Below, one piece after another: positions 51,693 through 61,039 of a DNA stretch of 64,000 bases. The stretch's first letter is position 1. Every line of letters begins with the position of its first letter. Below the pieces are notes generated by a model. That model did no database searches and was not told the origin of the DNA. It saw only the letters and a program-made list of their open reading frames with translations. This DNA comes from Nakamurella alba (GTDB taxonomy: Bacteria > Actinomycetota > Actinomycetes > Mycobacteriales > Nakamurellaceae): positions 496,001 through 560,000 of the forward strand of contig NZ_WLYK01000001.1 in NCBI RefSeq assembly GCF_009707545.1. Reading direction: 5' to 3'. The position numbers and the translations under genes are program-made.

Positions 51693-53207
51693 TCAGCGGA
51701 TGGTGACCGCCCGGCAGGCCAGGTGCAGGAAGAGGCGCTGGTCCGCGTCGTCCTCGTCGATGCCCAGCTGGTCCAGCGCCCGCTGGATGCGGTACCGGAC
51801 GGCGTTGCGGTGCAGGTGCAGCCGCTCCGCGGTCCGGGTGATCGATCCCTGGAGATCCAGGTAGGTGCCGAGGGTCTCGATCATCGAGTCGCGCTTGGCG
51901 GGGGACAGGCCGGACAGCGGGGCGAAGAGCGTGTCCACCGACTCGCGCACCAGCGGCGAGCTGTACCACTCGATCAGGCCGCTGCGCAGGCCGACCGCAT
52001 CGAACCCGACAGGCTCGTTCACCCGCCGCCGGGCGCGGGCGGCCGCGACCGCCAGCCGGGCCTCCGACGCGCTGGCCGCCAGTCCGACGATGCCGGCCCG
52101 CCAGGACCCGATACCGGTGAAGGTGCGCAGCTCCGGCAGGTCCGCGACCAGGTCGCCGATCACCCGTCGCACGGTGCGCTGCAGGTCGGCCGTGTCGGCC
52201 GCCGTGCCCTCCGCCGTCGCGTCCCGGGTGCAGAGCAGCAGCAGCACCGAGATGTCGTGCGAGACATGCCAGATGCCGGGATCGCCGGTCGTCGACCGGA
52301 GGGCCGCGGCCGCCATCCGGTCGCGTTGTTCGTAGGCACGGACGTCGTCGCTGGTCAGGTCCGTGAGATTCTCCAGCTCGATCCGGACGATCGCATGCCG
52401 GCCGTCGACCGGGATGCCCAGCCGCCGGGCCATCGCGCCGGTGGCACCGCGCCCGGCCCGGTCCGCGTCGACCAGCTGCAGCAGCAGCTCGCCCGCCGAC
52501 CGCCGCAGCGTCTGCTCGGCCCGCCGCCGCTGCAGTGCCCCGCGGCTCAGTTCCACCGCGAGCCGCCACAGCACCATCTGCACCAGGGCGTCGGTGTCGG
52601 CGTTGCCGGTGGCCGCGGCGGCCAGCCGCTCGCCGTCCGGCTCGGTGACCACCGCAGGGACCGACACGGTGTCCGGGTCGGCCTCCTCGACCAGGGTGAT
52701 CGGTCGGCCGAGCAGCTCGGAGCCGGCCGCCACGATCGCCTCCGCGGTGTCCTGGCCGGCGCCGAGGTCGTCCATGCCCTGCAGCGCGCGGCGGACCCGG
52801 TCCATGTTCAGGTGCAGCTCGTCGGCGAGCTGTCGCGCCAGCTCCCGGACCAGGACGTTGAGGTCGGTGTCCGGGGCCACCTTCAGCAGCGGCACCCCGG
52901 ACTTGCGGCAGAGCGCCAGCGCGGTGACCGAGACGTCGATCTGCTCGGGCAGGGTCAGCAGGATGCCGGACACCCCGTGCCCGAGGGCCCGGCGCACGAA
53001 GATGTCGAAGCGGTAGGAGTCGGCGACGGCGGACAGCCGCCGGTCCAGCACCAGCAGGGTGCCCTCGCCGGTCTCGGCCAGCCCGTTGGCGTCGTCGACC
53101 ACGACCACCTCGCGGACCGTCCGGTCCAGGTCGCCGACCAGCACCTCCACCGTGCCGCCGGTGCCCTGCTCGCGCAGCACCTCCACGAGCGAGGCGAGGG
53201 TGGTCAC
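51693..53207 (-). CDS. PucR-family transcriptional regulator
   Basis: Regulator of 504 residues. The N-terminal PucR ligand-binding domain (LASLVEVLREQGTGGTVEVLVGD onward, with GVSGILLTLPEQIDVSVTALALCRKSGVPLLKV) is followed by a central GGDEF-like region and a C-terminal PucR HTH (GSITRTAERLHLHRNAVRYRIQRALDQLG, about residues 455-485). The GTG at 53207 has AGGAG six bases upstream. PucR proteins often control purine or other N-compound breakdown, which fits the facing operon as the target. Target and ligand are inference. Confidence 0.9.
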   Translation of the reverse strand: MTTLASLVEVLREQGTGGTVEVLVGDLDRTVREVVVVDDANGLAETGEGTLLVLDRRLSAVADSYRFDIFVRRALGHGVSGILLTLPEQIDVSVTALALCRKSGVPLLKVAPDTDLNVLVRELARQLADELHLNMDRVRRALQGMDDLGAGQDTAEAIVAAGSELLGRPITLVEEADPDTVSVPAVVTEPDGERLAAAATGNADTDALVQMVLWRLAVELSRGALQRRRAEQTLRRSAGELLLQLVDADRAGRGATGAMARRLGIPVDGRHAIVRIELENLTDLTSDDVRAYEQRDRMAAAALRSTTGDPGIWHVSHDISVLLLLCTRDATAEGTAADTADLQRTVRRVIGDLVADLPELRTFTGIGSWRAGIVGLAASASEARLAVAAARARRRVNEPVGFDAVGLRSGLIEWYSSPLVRESVDTLFAPLSGLSPAKRDSMIETLGTYLDLQGSITRTAERLHLHRNAVRYRIQRALDQLGIDEDDADQRLFLHLACRAVTIR

Positions 53208-53304
53208 GGTGTCTCCTGCTGCCGGGTGCGGTCGTGGTCCCGGTGCGCGGGATCCGGTGCCTGAAGGTACAGGCGGGCGGGAGCGTCCGGGGCTTGTCCG
53301 GTGA

Positions 53305-54759
<1,455 letters not shown>

Positions 54760-54769
54760 GTTCACCCGT

Positions 54770-55354
54770 ATGACCCAAGCCGGCCCCGGCCGACGACCTC
54801 GCAGTGCCGGACCCTCGCGGTCCGGCACTGCGGTGCGTCGGGCCTCCGCCCGGTCGGAGCGGCCCACCCGGGCCGTGTCCCGACCGGTCTCCGGACGACC
54901 GGGATCGGCGCCGGCCGGCAGCACCGCGGCCCGGCGTGCCGTGCGCGGACCGGCCGCCGGCGGGGTCGCCGAGGCACCGCGTCCGACCCGCTCCCGGGTG
55001 GCCCGGCAGGCAGCGGCGCTCGGACTGGTGCTGTGCACCGTCGCCCTGCTGATCGCGTTCCCGCTGCGCACATACCTCGCCCAGCGCGACCAGCTGCGGT
55101 CCGAGCAGGCGGAGGAGCAGGCGCTCCGCGACCAGCTGGCCGACCTGCAGGGGCAGGCCGCCGCGCTGCAGGACCCGGACTACATCAAGGCCGAGGCCCG
55201 CGCCCGGCTGCAGTACGTGATGCCGGGCGACACCGTCTACGTGGTGCAGGCGCCGGAGCCCACGGTGGCCGGCAGCCCCGGCACCGCGGTGGTCGAGGAG
55301 TCCTCGCCCTGGTACTCCGACCTGTACGACACGCTCTCCACGCCGACCGGGTGA
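54770..55354 (+). CDS. DivIC/FtsB-like septum formation initiator
   Basis: Bitopic division protein of 194 residues. A basic disordered N-terminus of about 80 residues precedes one membrane helix (AALGLVLCTVALLIAFPLRTYLA), an extracellular coiled coil (QRDQLRSEQAEEQALRDQLADLQGQAAALQ) and the conserved DPDYIKAEARARLQYVMPGDTVYVV segment. ATG ten bases after eno, in the usual actinobacterial position. Confidence 0.9.
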   Translation: MTQAGPGRRPRSAGPSRSGTAVRRASARSERPTRAVSRPVSGRPGSAPAGSTAARRAVRGPAAGGVAEAPRPTRSRVARQAAALGLVLCTVALLIAFPLRTYLAQRDQLRSEQAEEQALRDQLADLQGQAAALQDPDYIKAEARARLQYVMPGDTVYVVQAPEPTVAGSPGTAVVEESSPWYSDLYDTLSTPTG

Positions 55355-55363
55355 ACAGCTGAC

Positions 55364-55909
55364 ATGACCGACCAGACCCCGCCGGACCTCCGGGCGGTGG
55401 GCCCCGGCGCGCCGGTCGACCTGACCCCGGTGACCGACGCCGACCGGGTGGCCTTCACCGAACAGCTCGGCCGCCCGCCGCGCGGTGCGCTGGCGGTCGC
55501 CTACCGCTGTGACCACCGGGTGCCGGCGGTGGTGCTGACGGCGCCGCGGCTGCCGGACGGCACACCCTTCCCGACCCTGTACTACCTGTCCTGCTCGACG
55601 CTCAACGCCGCGGTGAGCCGGATGGAGTCGGCCGGCCTGATGCGGGAGATGACCGAGAGGCTCTCGGTGGAGCCGGATCTCGCGGAGAAGTACCGGTTCG
55701 CGCACGACACCTACCTGGCCACCCGCAACGCGCTCGACGACCTCGGCATCGCGGTGACCGCCGGTGGCATGCCGGACCGGGTGAAGTGCCTGCACGTGCT
55801 GGTCGCGCACTCGCTGGCCGTCGGCCGTGGGATCAACCCGCTGGGCGACGAGGCCGTCGACCTGCTGCCCGAGTACTTCCGCGGCGAGCCGGCCTGCGCC
55901 CACCTGTAG
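55364..55909 (+). CDS. DUF501 family protein
   Basis: Cytoplasmic protein of 181 residues, function unknown, conserved in actinobacteria between the DivIC-like gene and ppx. Recognised by QLGRPPRGALAVAYRCDHRVPAVVLTAPRLPDGTPFPTLYYLSCSTLNAAVSRMESAGLMREM and GGMPDRVKCLHVLVAHSLAVGRGINPLGDEAV, with conserved Cys and His residues that could bind metal. Starts nine bases after the divIC-like gene. Confidence 0.9.
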   Translation: MTDQTPPDLRAVGPGAPVDLTPVTDADRVAFTEQLGRPPRGALAVAYRCDHRVPAVVLTAPRLPDGTPFPTLYYLSCSTLNAAVSRMESAGLMREMTERLSVEPDLAEKYRFAHDTYLATRNALDDLGIAVTAGGMPDRVKCLHVLVAHSLAVGRGINPLGDEAVDLLPEYFRGEPACAHL

Positions 55910-55917
55910 GGCGCGCC

Positions 55918-57126
55918 GTGGTGCACCCGGCGTTCCGCAGGTTCTGGTGGGCGACCTCGATCTCCGAGGCCGGCACCTACTTCACCACCCTCGCGGTGCA
56001 GGTGCTGATCGTCGTGCAGCTGGGCGGCAGCGCGGCGGACGTCGGGCTGGTCAACGGCGCGCGCTGGCTGCCCTACCTGCTTTTCGGCGTGGTCGCCGGG
56101 GTGCTGGTGGACCGGATGCGCCGCCGCCCGGTGCTGATCACGGCCGACTTCGTGCGGGCCGGGCTGCTGCTCGCCGTGCCGCTGCTGGCCTGGACCGGAT
56201 CGCTGCCGATCCTGGTGCTGGCCGGTCTGATGGCGCTGCTCGGACTCGCCTCGCTGGCCGGTGACGCGGCCGCGCAGGCCCTGGTGCCCCGGCTGGTACC
56301 GGTGGACGACCTGACCCGGGCGCACGCGAGCCTGGACCGGGCGGCCGCCGTGGCGCAGGCGGGCGGCCCCGCGCTGGCCGGGATGCTGATCGGGCTGATC
56401 GGCGCCGCGCGGACGGTGCTGGTGGACGCGGCGAGCTATCTGGTGTCGGGGGTCCTGCTGCTGTTCACCCGTGTCGCCGAGCCGGTGCCGGAACGTGCGG
56501 CGCGGCAGGGCATGTGGACCGAGATCCGGGAGGGCCTGCGCTGGGTGTACCGGCACCGCACCCTCGGGCCGTTCGCGATCGCCACCCACGGCTGGTTCCT
56601 CTTCTCCGCGCTGGCCGGGGTGGTGCTGGTGCCGTTCGCCGTCGACACCGTCGGGCTGTCGCCGTTGCTGCTCGGCATCGCACTGGCGCTGGCCGGGGTC
56701 GGTGCGTTCGTCGGCAGCTCCGCGGCGGCGTGGCTGGGGGAGCGGCTCGGGACCGGCCGATTGGTGATCGCCGCCCAGGCCGGCACCGGGATCGCCTGGG
56801 GCGTGGTCGCTCTCACCCCCGTCTCCGGCTGGGCCGGGGTGGTCGCCGGGGCCGGTCAGTTCCTGCTCGGGGTGGCGATGGGCGCGTCCAACGCCAACGA
56901 GATGGCCTACCGCCAGTCCGTCACCCCGGACCGCCTGCAGGGCCGGATGAACGCCACGATGCGCTCGGTGAACCGAGCCATGATCGTGATCGCCGCGCCG
57001 CTCGGTGGTCTGCTCGCCGATGCCATCGGCTACCGCCCCGGCCTCTTCCTCGCCGCGGGCGGGATGCTGCTCACCGCACTTCTTCTCCTGCTGTCCCCGT
57101 TCCGCGCCGCGCGGGTGGGGGAGTGA
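55918..57126 (+). CDS. MFS exporter
   Basis: Major-facilitator protein of 402 residues with about 11-12 helices, of the MFS_3/EntS-like group of exporters. FRRFWWATSISEAGTYFTTLAVQVLIVVQLGG opens the first helix, and the loop 2-3 motif GVLVDRMRRRPVLITADFVRA is typical. GTG at 55918 or 55921 are both possible, eight bases after DUF501. It is not part of the conserved eno-ppx order in other actinobacteria and looks like a local addition together with the GntR gene. Confidence 0.85.
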   Translation: MVHPAFRRFWWATSISEAGTYFTTLAVQVLIVVQLGGSAADVGLVNGARWLPYLLFGVVAGVLVDRMRRRPVLITADFVRAGLLLAVPLLAWTGSLPILVLAGLMALLGLASLAGDAAAQALVPRLVPVDDLTRAHASLDRAAAVAQAGGPALAGMLIGLIGAARTVLVDAASYLVSGVLLLFTRVAEPVPERAARQGMWTEIREGLRWVYRHRTLGPFAIATHGWFLFSALAGVVLVPFAVDTVGLSPLLLGIALALAGVGAFVGSSAAAWLGERLGTGRLVIAAQAGTGIAWGVVALTPVSGWAGVVAGAGQFLLGVAMGASNANEMAYRQSVTPDRLQGRMNATMRSVNRAMIVIAAPLGGLLADAIGYRPGLFLAAGGMLLTALLLLLSPFRAARVGE

Positions 57127-57271
57127 GTACCCGTGAGCCCCGGGTGCTGATCGGATCGGTGGGTCGGGGACGGCGGTCCGCGCGGTTCCGTCGTGCGCCG
57201 GTAGGTAGGGCATATCCGGGACCGAACCCGTTGCTGGGCGATGGTTTCGGTCCATTCCTTGCGGTCGGAGG

Positions 57272-57283
57272 GTGGTCGGACCG
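57272..57283. promoter_or_regulatory. Second GntR-like site
   Basis: GTGGTCGGACCG shares GTGGTCGGACC with the full operator at 57431 but lacks the outer symmetry. It lies about 160 bases upstream of that site. Confidence 0.35.
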
Positions 57284-57430
57284 GCGGCCGGACGTCGGCA
57301 TGCAGAGCCATCGCCGGCACGCGTCACCTCGCGGCGGCAGCGGATCCCTTCCCCGGGTCACTCGACGATCCGGTCCGATCTGCCGTGGGAACGGGGCGTT
57401 CGGTCGGCCAACCCAGGCTTTCGGCGGGCT

Positions 57431-57445
57431 TGTGGTCGGACCACA
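57431..57445. promoter_or_regulatory. FadR/GntR-type operator
   Basis: TGTGGT-CGG-ACCACA is a perfect 15-base palindrome with the TGGTnnnACCA core used by many FCD-type GntR regulators. It is 82 bases before the start of the GntR gene, consistent with autoregulation. Confidence 0.65.
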
Positions 57446-57526
57446 GACCCACCCGATGCCGGAGGCCGCACGGCGGCACGGGATGATGCTGGGAGTCGCG
57501 CACTGCCGAGCCGAGAACGGAGCCCG

Positions 57527-58225
57527 ATGGCCACCCGCACGTACCAGGAGGTGCTGCGCCGGATCGAGGCGGATCTGGCGGACGGGCGGCTGGACGTCGG
57601 CGGGCGGTTGCCGGGGGAGCGCGCGCTGGCCGAGCGGTACGGCGTCTCGCGGTCGAGCGTGCGCGAGGCGATCCGGGTGCTGGAGGCGATGGGCCTGATC
57701 CGCACCGGGGTCGGGTCCGGACCGGACGCCGGTGCGACGGTCATCGCCGATCCCGCCGCGCCCATCGGCGCCGCCCTGCGCTGGCACCTGGCCAGCCGGC
57801 ACCTCCCGGTCGCGGACATCGTCGGTACCCGGGTGCTGATCGAGTCCTGGGCCGTCGGCGAGGCCGCGGTACGTGAGGTGGCTGACGCGGACCTGGCTCC
57901 GATCGTCGACCTGCTGGACGAGATGGACCGACCGGACCTGCCGGTCGCGGACTTCCTCAACCTGGACACCAGGTTTCACGTCGCGCTCGCCCAGCTGGCC
58001 GGCAATGCGGTGATCGCGGCGGTGATGACGGCCATGCGCGAAGCCATCGAGCAGTACGTGACGGCGGCCGTGGACGGGTACCCGGACTGGTCGGGGATGG
58101 CCGATCGGCTGCGCGCCGAACACCGGGGCATCCTGGAATCGGTGCGGGACGGCGACCCGGGGCTCGCCTCCGAGCGGGTCGTCGCGCACATCCAGGGTTT
58201 CTACGGCGCAACAGGAGTGGGCTGA
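57527..58225 (+). CDS. GntR-family regulator with FCD domain
   Basis: Regulator of 232 residues of the FadR subfamily. The winged HTH occupies about residues 1-70 (VGGRLPGERALAERYGVSRSSVREAIRVLEAMGLIRTGVG), and the FCD all-helical domain follows with the metal-binding Asp and His residues in LNLDTRFHVALAQLAGN and RAEHRGILESV. FCD proteins sense organic acids. ATG with ACGGAG upstream. One base separates it from ppx. The adjacent MFS exporter is a plausible target. Confidence 0.9.
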   Translation: MATRTYQEVLRRIEADLADGRLDVGGRLPGERALAERYGVSRSSVREAIRVLEAMGLIRTGVGSGPDAGATVIADPAAPIGAALRWHLASRHLPVADIVGTRVLIESWAVGEAAVREVADADLAPIVDLLDEMDRPDLPVADFLNLDTRFHVALAQLAGNAVIAAVMTAMREAIEQYVTAAVDGYPDWSGMADRLRAEHRGILESVRDGDPGLASERVVAHIQGFYGATGVG

Positions 58226-58226
58226 C

Positions 58227-59174
58227 ATGGCGCGCAGGGTCGCGGCGATCGACTGCGGGACGAATTCGATCCGGCTGCTGGTCGCCGACGTCGAGGACGA
58301 CGGGGTGCTGGTCGACGTGCACCGCGAGATGCGGGTGGTGCGGCTCGGTGAGGGCGTCGACGCCACCGGACGGATCTCCTCGGGGGCGCTGGACCGGACC
58401 TGGGCGGCGCTGTCCGACTACACCGCGATCCTGCGGGCGTCCGGCGCGGTCCGGGTCCGGATGGCGGCGACCTCGGCGTCGCGGGATGCCGACAACCGGC
58501 AGGACTTCGTCGACATGGTGCGCGGCGTGCTGGGCCAGGAGCCGGAGGTGATCACCGGGGTCGAGGAGGCCTCGCTGACCTTCCTCGGCGCGGTCGGTGG
58601 TCTGGCCCCGGATCCCGGACCGTTCCTCGTGGCCGACATCGGCGGCGGCTCCACCGAACTCGTGGTGGGCTCGACGACGAGCACCGGGGACCCGGAGGTC
58701 CACGGCCGGATCAGCCTGGACATCGGGTGCGTGCGGCTGACGGAACGGATCCTGCGCTCCGATCCTCCGCCGCAGCAGGAGATCTCGGCTGCGACGGAAT
58801 GGGCGACCGAGCTGCTGTCCGGTGGGCTGGACCAGCTGCCGCTCGACGGACTGCGCCGGCTGGTGCCGGTCTCCGGAACCGCCACTACGGTCGCCGCAGC
58901 CGCACTGCACCTGCCGACCTACGACCCGGCCCGGATCCACCTGTCCCGGATCCCGGCCGGTGATGTGCACCGGGTGGCGACGACGCTGCTGCACTCGACC
59001 CGCGCCCACCGTGCAGCCCTGGGCTACATGCATCCCGGCCGGGTGGACGTGATCGGGGCCGGCTCGCTGGTGCTCTCGGTGCTGGTGTCCGAGGTCGAGC
59101 GCCGGACGGGCATCGACGAGGCGACGGTGTCGGAGCACGACATCCTCGACGGGATCGCGTTGTCGCTGGGCTGA
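58227..59174 (+). CDS. Ppx/GppA phosphatase family protein
   Basis: Exopolyphosphatase or guanosine-pentaphosphate phosphatase of 315 residues, the short actinobacterial form. ASKHA motifs are VAAIDCGTNSIRLLVADV (phosphate 1), ATSASRDADNR, GVEEASLTFLGAV, ADIGGGSTELVVG (phosphate 2) and VSGTATTVAAAAL. It occupies its usual place near eno-divIC-DUF501, with the MFS and GntR genes interposed. Whether poly-P or pppGpp is the main substrate cannot be told. Confidence 0.93.
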   Translation: MARRVAAIDCGTNSIRLLVADVEDDGVLVDVHREMRVVRLGEGVDATGRISSGALDRTWAALSDYTAILRASGAVRVRMAATSASRDADNRQDFVDMVRGVLGQEPEVITGVEEASLTFLGAVGGLAPDPGPFLVADIGGGSTELVVGSTTSTGDPEVHGRISLDIGCVRLTERILRSDPPPQQEISAATEWATELLSGGLDQLPLDGLRRLVPVSGTATTVAAAALHLPTYDPARIHLSRIPAGDVHRVATTLLHSTRAHRAALGYMHPGRVDVIGAGSLVLSVLVSEVERRTGIDEATVSEHDILDGIALSLG

Positions 59175-59194
59175 GTCGGGAGCGGGTGTGCTTC

Positions 59195-59713
59195 TCAGCC
59201 CGTGATGGAATGGGTCGTCCCCTCGATCAGCACGTCAAGATCCTGACCAGGTGTGATCCCGCCCGGCGGGTCCAGCGTCCAGGTGGATGCCACCAGGTCT
59301 GCGAGACAGCCTTGGGAGTAGGGGCTCTCATAGCCTCCGGCGAGCACGATCTCGATCGAGTTCGGGCCGGTCAAGGTGACGGAGGTCGGGTAACGGCGAC
59401 ACGAGCTGCTGTTGAACGTGGTCAGCACCAACCTCCGCGGCTCGCTCGTGCTCCAGCCGACCATCGACTCGCCGTACTTGGCGTCGGCCATGTCCGATGG
59501 GAACGTGGCCGGCATGTCCGTGCCAGCCGGCAGGTACTGGGTCATGCTGACGAACGGCGCGGTGGGCGGCGGCCCGCTGCTGGTGGTGAGCGGCGCGGAA
59601 GGCGGACCGGTGACGATCGGGCTCGGCGGGTCCGCGGTCGACCCGCTGTCGCAGCCGACCGCAACAAGAGCGAGGGCGGCGAGCAGTGCGGCTGTCCGCA
59701 GTGTGCGGATCAT
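59195..59713 (-). CDS. Small lipoprotein, paralogue of the next two genes
   Basis: Predicted lipoprotein of 172 residues: the ATG at 59713 has AAGGGGGG four bases upstream and begins a signal ending in the lipobox VAVGC (Cys21). A Pro/Ser/Thr linker leads to a domain with LVLTTFNSSSCRRYPTSVTLTG, a second Cys in YSQGCLADL, and a terminal LDPPGGITPGQDLDVLIEG strand. The same pattern with both Cys occurs in the genes at 59883 and 60425, so the domain probably has one disulfide. Function unknown. Convergent with ppx. Confidence 0.8.
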   Translation of the reverse strand: MIRTLRTAALLAALALVAVGCDSGSTADPPSPIVTGPPSAPLTTSSGPPPTAPFVSMTQYLPAGTDMPATFPSDMADAKYGESMVGWSTSEPRRLVLTTFNSSSCRRYPTSVTLTGPNSIEIVLAGGYESPYSQGCLADLVASTWTLDPPGGITPGQDLDVLIEGTTHSITG

Positions 59714-59882
59714 CGGACCCCCCTTCGTCAATCCCTCGACGGAGATCGGCACGCCTGAGGTTGCACCAGGGCCCTCAGCGTTCGTCGGCGATGCAACGTG
59801 ACGGTGCGGTCGGACCGTCCACCGATGGAGCCTCGCATTCACTGTTCGGATGCTCGAGGATCGCCGACATCGGAAGGAACTC

Positions 59883-60428
59883 ATGACGGACGTGGACATG
59901 CGTCATCGCAGGGCGCCCGGACATGTTGTGGTGCGCGTTCTGGTGCTGGTCGCTGTGGTCGCGCTGATCGCCGGTGCGCTGGTGTGGGGTTCCCGATCGA
60001 CGAGGCCCGGGACCGAGCTGCAGCGTTTCGCCACCGGATCGGTGGTGATGTCCGAGGTGGACATCAGCGATGCGCCGGTCGAGATCCCCTCTGACCAGCT
60101 GTCGGAAACCGGGCTCGGGCCGGCGCTGGCGAAGATCTCCTGGACGGACTACCGCGGCGAGACTCTGCTGCTGGTGACGACGTTCGGCAGCAGCTCCTGC
60201 CCGACGTACCTCACCGACATCGTGGCGACCGGGGATCAGTCCATCCGGATCGGCACCATCAGCGAGGTCACGCACCCGCGGACGACCGGCGAATCTCTGC
60301 GGATCTGCTCCGGGGACCTGAGTCCGCTGACCGCGCTGATCGACCCACCCGCGGCCGTGTCGTCATCGGAACCGCTGATCGTCGCGATCAACGGGTTCGA
60401 CCTGACCGTTCCGGCGCGCGGCGCATGA
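59883..60428 (+). CDS. Small membrane-anchored protein, paralogue family
   Basis: Protein of 181 residues with a single N-terminal membrane helix (VVVRVLVLVAVVALIAGALVWGS) acting as anchor or signal. The outer domain has LGPALAKISWTDYRGETLLLVTTFGSSSCPTYLTDIV, a second Cys in LRICSGDLSPL and IDPPAAVSSSEPLIVAINGFDLTV. About half its residues match the next gene, and it is more distantly related to the lipoprotein at 59195. ATG with GGAAGGAAC upstream, divergent from that lipoprotein gene across 169 bases. I do not recognise the family. Confidence 0.8.
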   Translation: MTDVDMRHRRAPGHVVVRVLVLVAVVALIAGALVWGSRSTRPGTELQRFATGSVVMSEVDISDAPVEIPSDQLSETGLGPALAKISWTDYRGETLLLVTTFGSSSCPTYLTDIVATGDQSIRIGTISEVTHPRTTGESLRICSGDLSPLTALIDPPAAVSSSEPLIVAINGFDLTVPARGA

Positions 60429-60988
60429 CGGACGTGGACCGGCAGAGGGGGATCGAACGGCGGACGGGTTTCCGGCGTGCCCAGATCGTGGGGCGAGCCC
60501 TCATCCTGGTCGCTGCGGTCGCACTGGTGGCGGCCGCGCTGGTGTGGGGCTCCCGGCCGACAGTGGGCCCGCCCCCCGAGATGCGTGAATTCGGTACCGG
60601 CATGGTGCTGATGTCCCGGCTCGATCCTGAGGAATCTCCGGTGGAGATCCCCGGCGATCAGCTGTCGGAGATCGGACTGGGCCCGGCGCTGGCGAAGATC
60701 AGCTGGACCACCTACCGCGGCCAGGACGTGCTGCTGGTCACGACGTTCGGCAGCGGCGCCTGCCCGACCTACATCTCACATGTCGAGATGATTGGGCCCC
60801 AGGCGATCCGGCTCGGTACCGGCAGCGTGCTGACCAACCCGCGGGAGCCCGGTGTGGATCCGGCACTGTGCACCTGGGATCTCGCGCCGAGCGTTTCCAT
60901 GGTCGAGCCGCCCGCGGACATCAGCCCCACGGAGCGACTGACCGTCGAGATAGACGGCTTCGACTTGACCGTGCCGCCGAGCGGCTGA
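60425..60988 (+). CDS. Small membrane-anchored protein, tandem duplicate
   Basis: Protein of 187 residues, close tandem duplicate of the preceding gene: MTDVD start, one membrane helix (GRALILVAAVALVAAALVWGS), LGPALAKISWTTYRGQDVLLVTTFGSGACPTYISHV and IDGFDLTVPPSG end. Both conserved Cys are kept (FGSGAC and PALCTWDL). ATGA overlap with the first copy, so both are made together. Function unknown. Confidence 0.8.
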   Translation: MTDVDRQRGIERRTGFRRAQIVGRALILVAAVALVAAALVWGSRPTVGPPPEMREFGTGMVLMSRLDPEESPVEIPGDQLSEIGLGPALAKISWTTYRGQDVLLVTTFGSGACPTYISHVEMIGPQAIRLGTGSVLTNPREPGVDPALCTWDLAPSVSMVEPPADISPTERLTVEIDGFDLTVPPSG

Positions 60989-61001
60989 TCCGGCTTTCGT
61001 C

Positions 61002-61019
61002 CTGAGCCCTGCTGCTCAG
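61002..61019. terminator. Hairpin between convergent genes
   Basis: CTGAGC-CCTGCT-GCTCAG, a 6-base stem, lies between the tandem-duplicate gene and the convergent carboxypeptidase gene. Short but well placed for both. Confidence 0.45.
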
Positions 61020-61039
61020 CACTTCCGGCGCTGCAGATC

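Larger units (their letters stand above)
57127..57526. other. Intergenic regulatory region of the GntR gene
   Basis: The 400 bases between the MFS and GntR genes contain no supported gene. They hold a perfect palindrome at 57431-57445 and a related half-matching site at 57272-57283. AT-richer patches around 57200-57260 may hold a promoter, which I cannot delimit. Confidence 0.5.
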
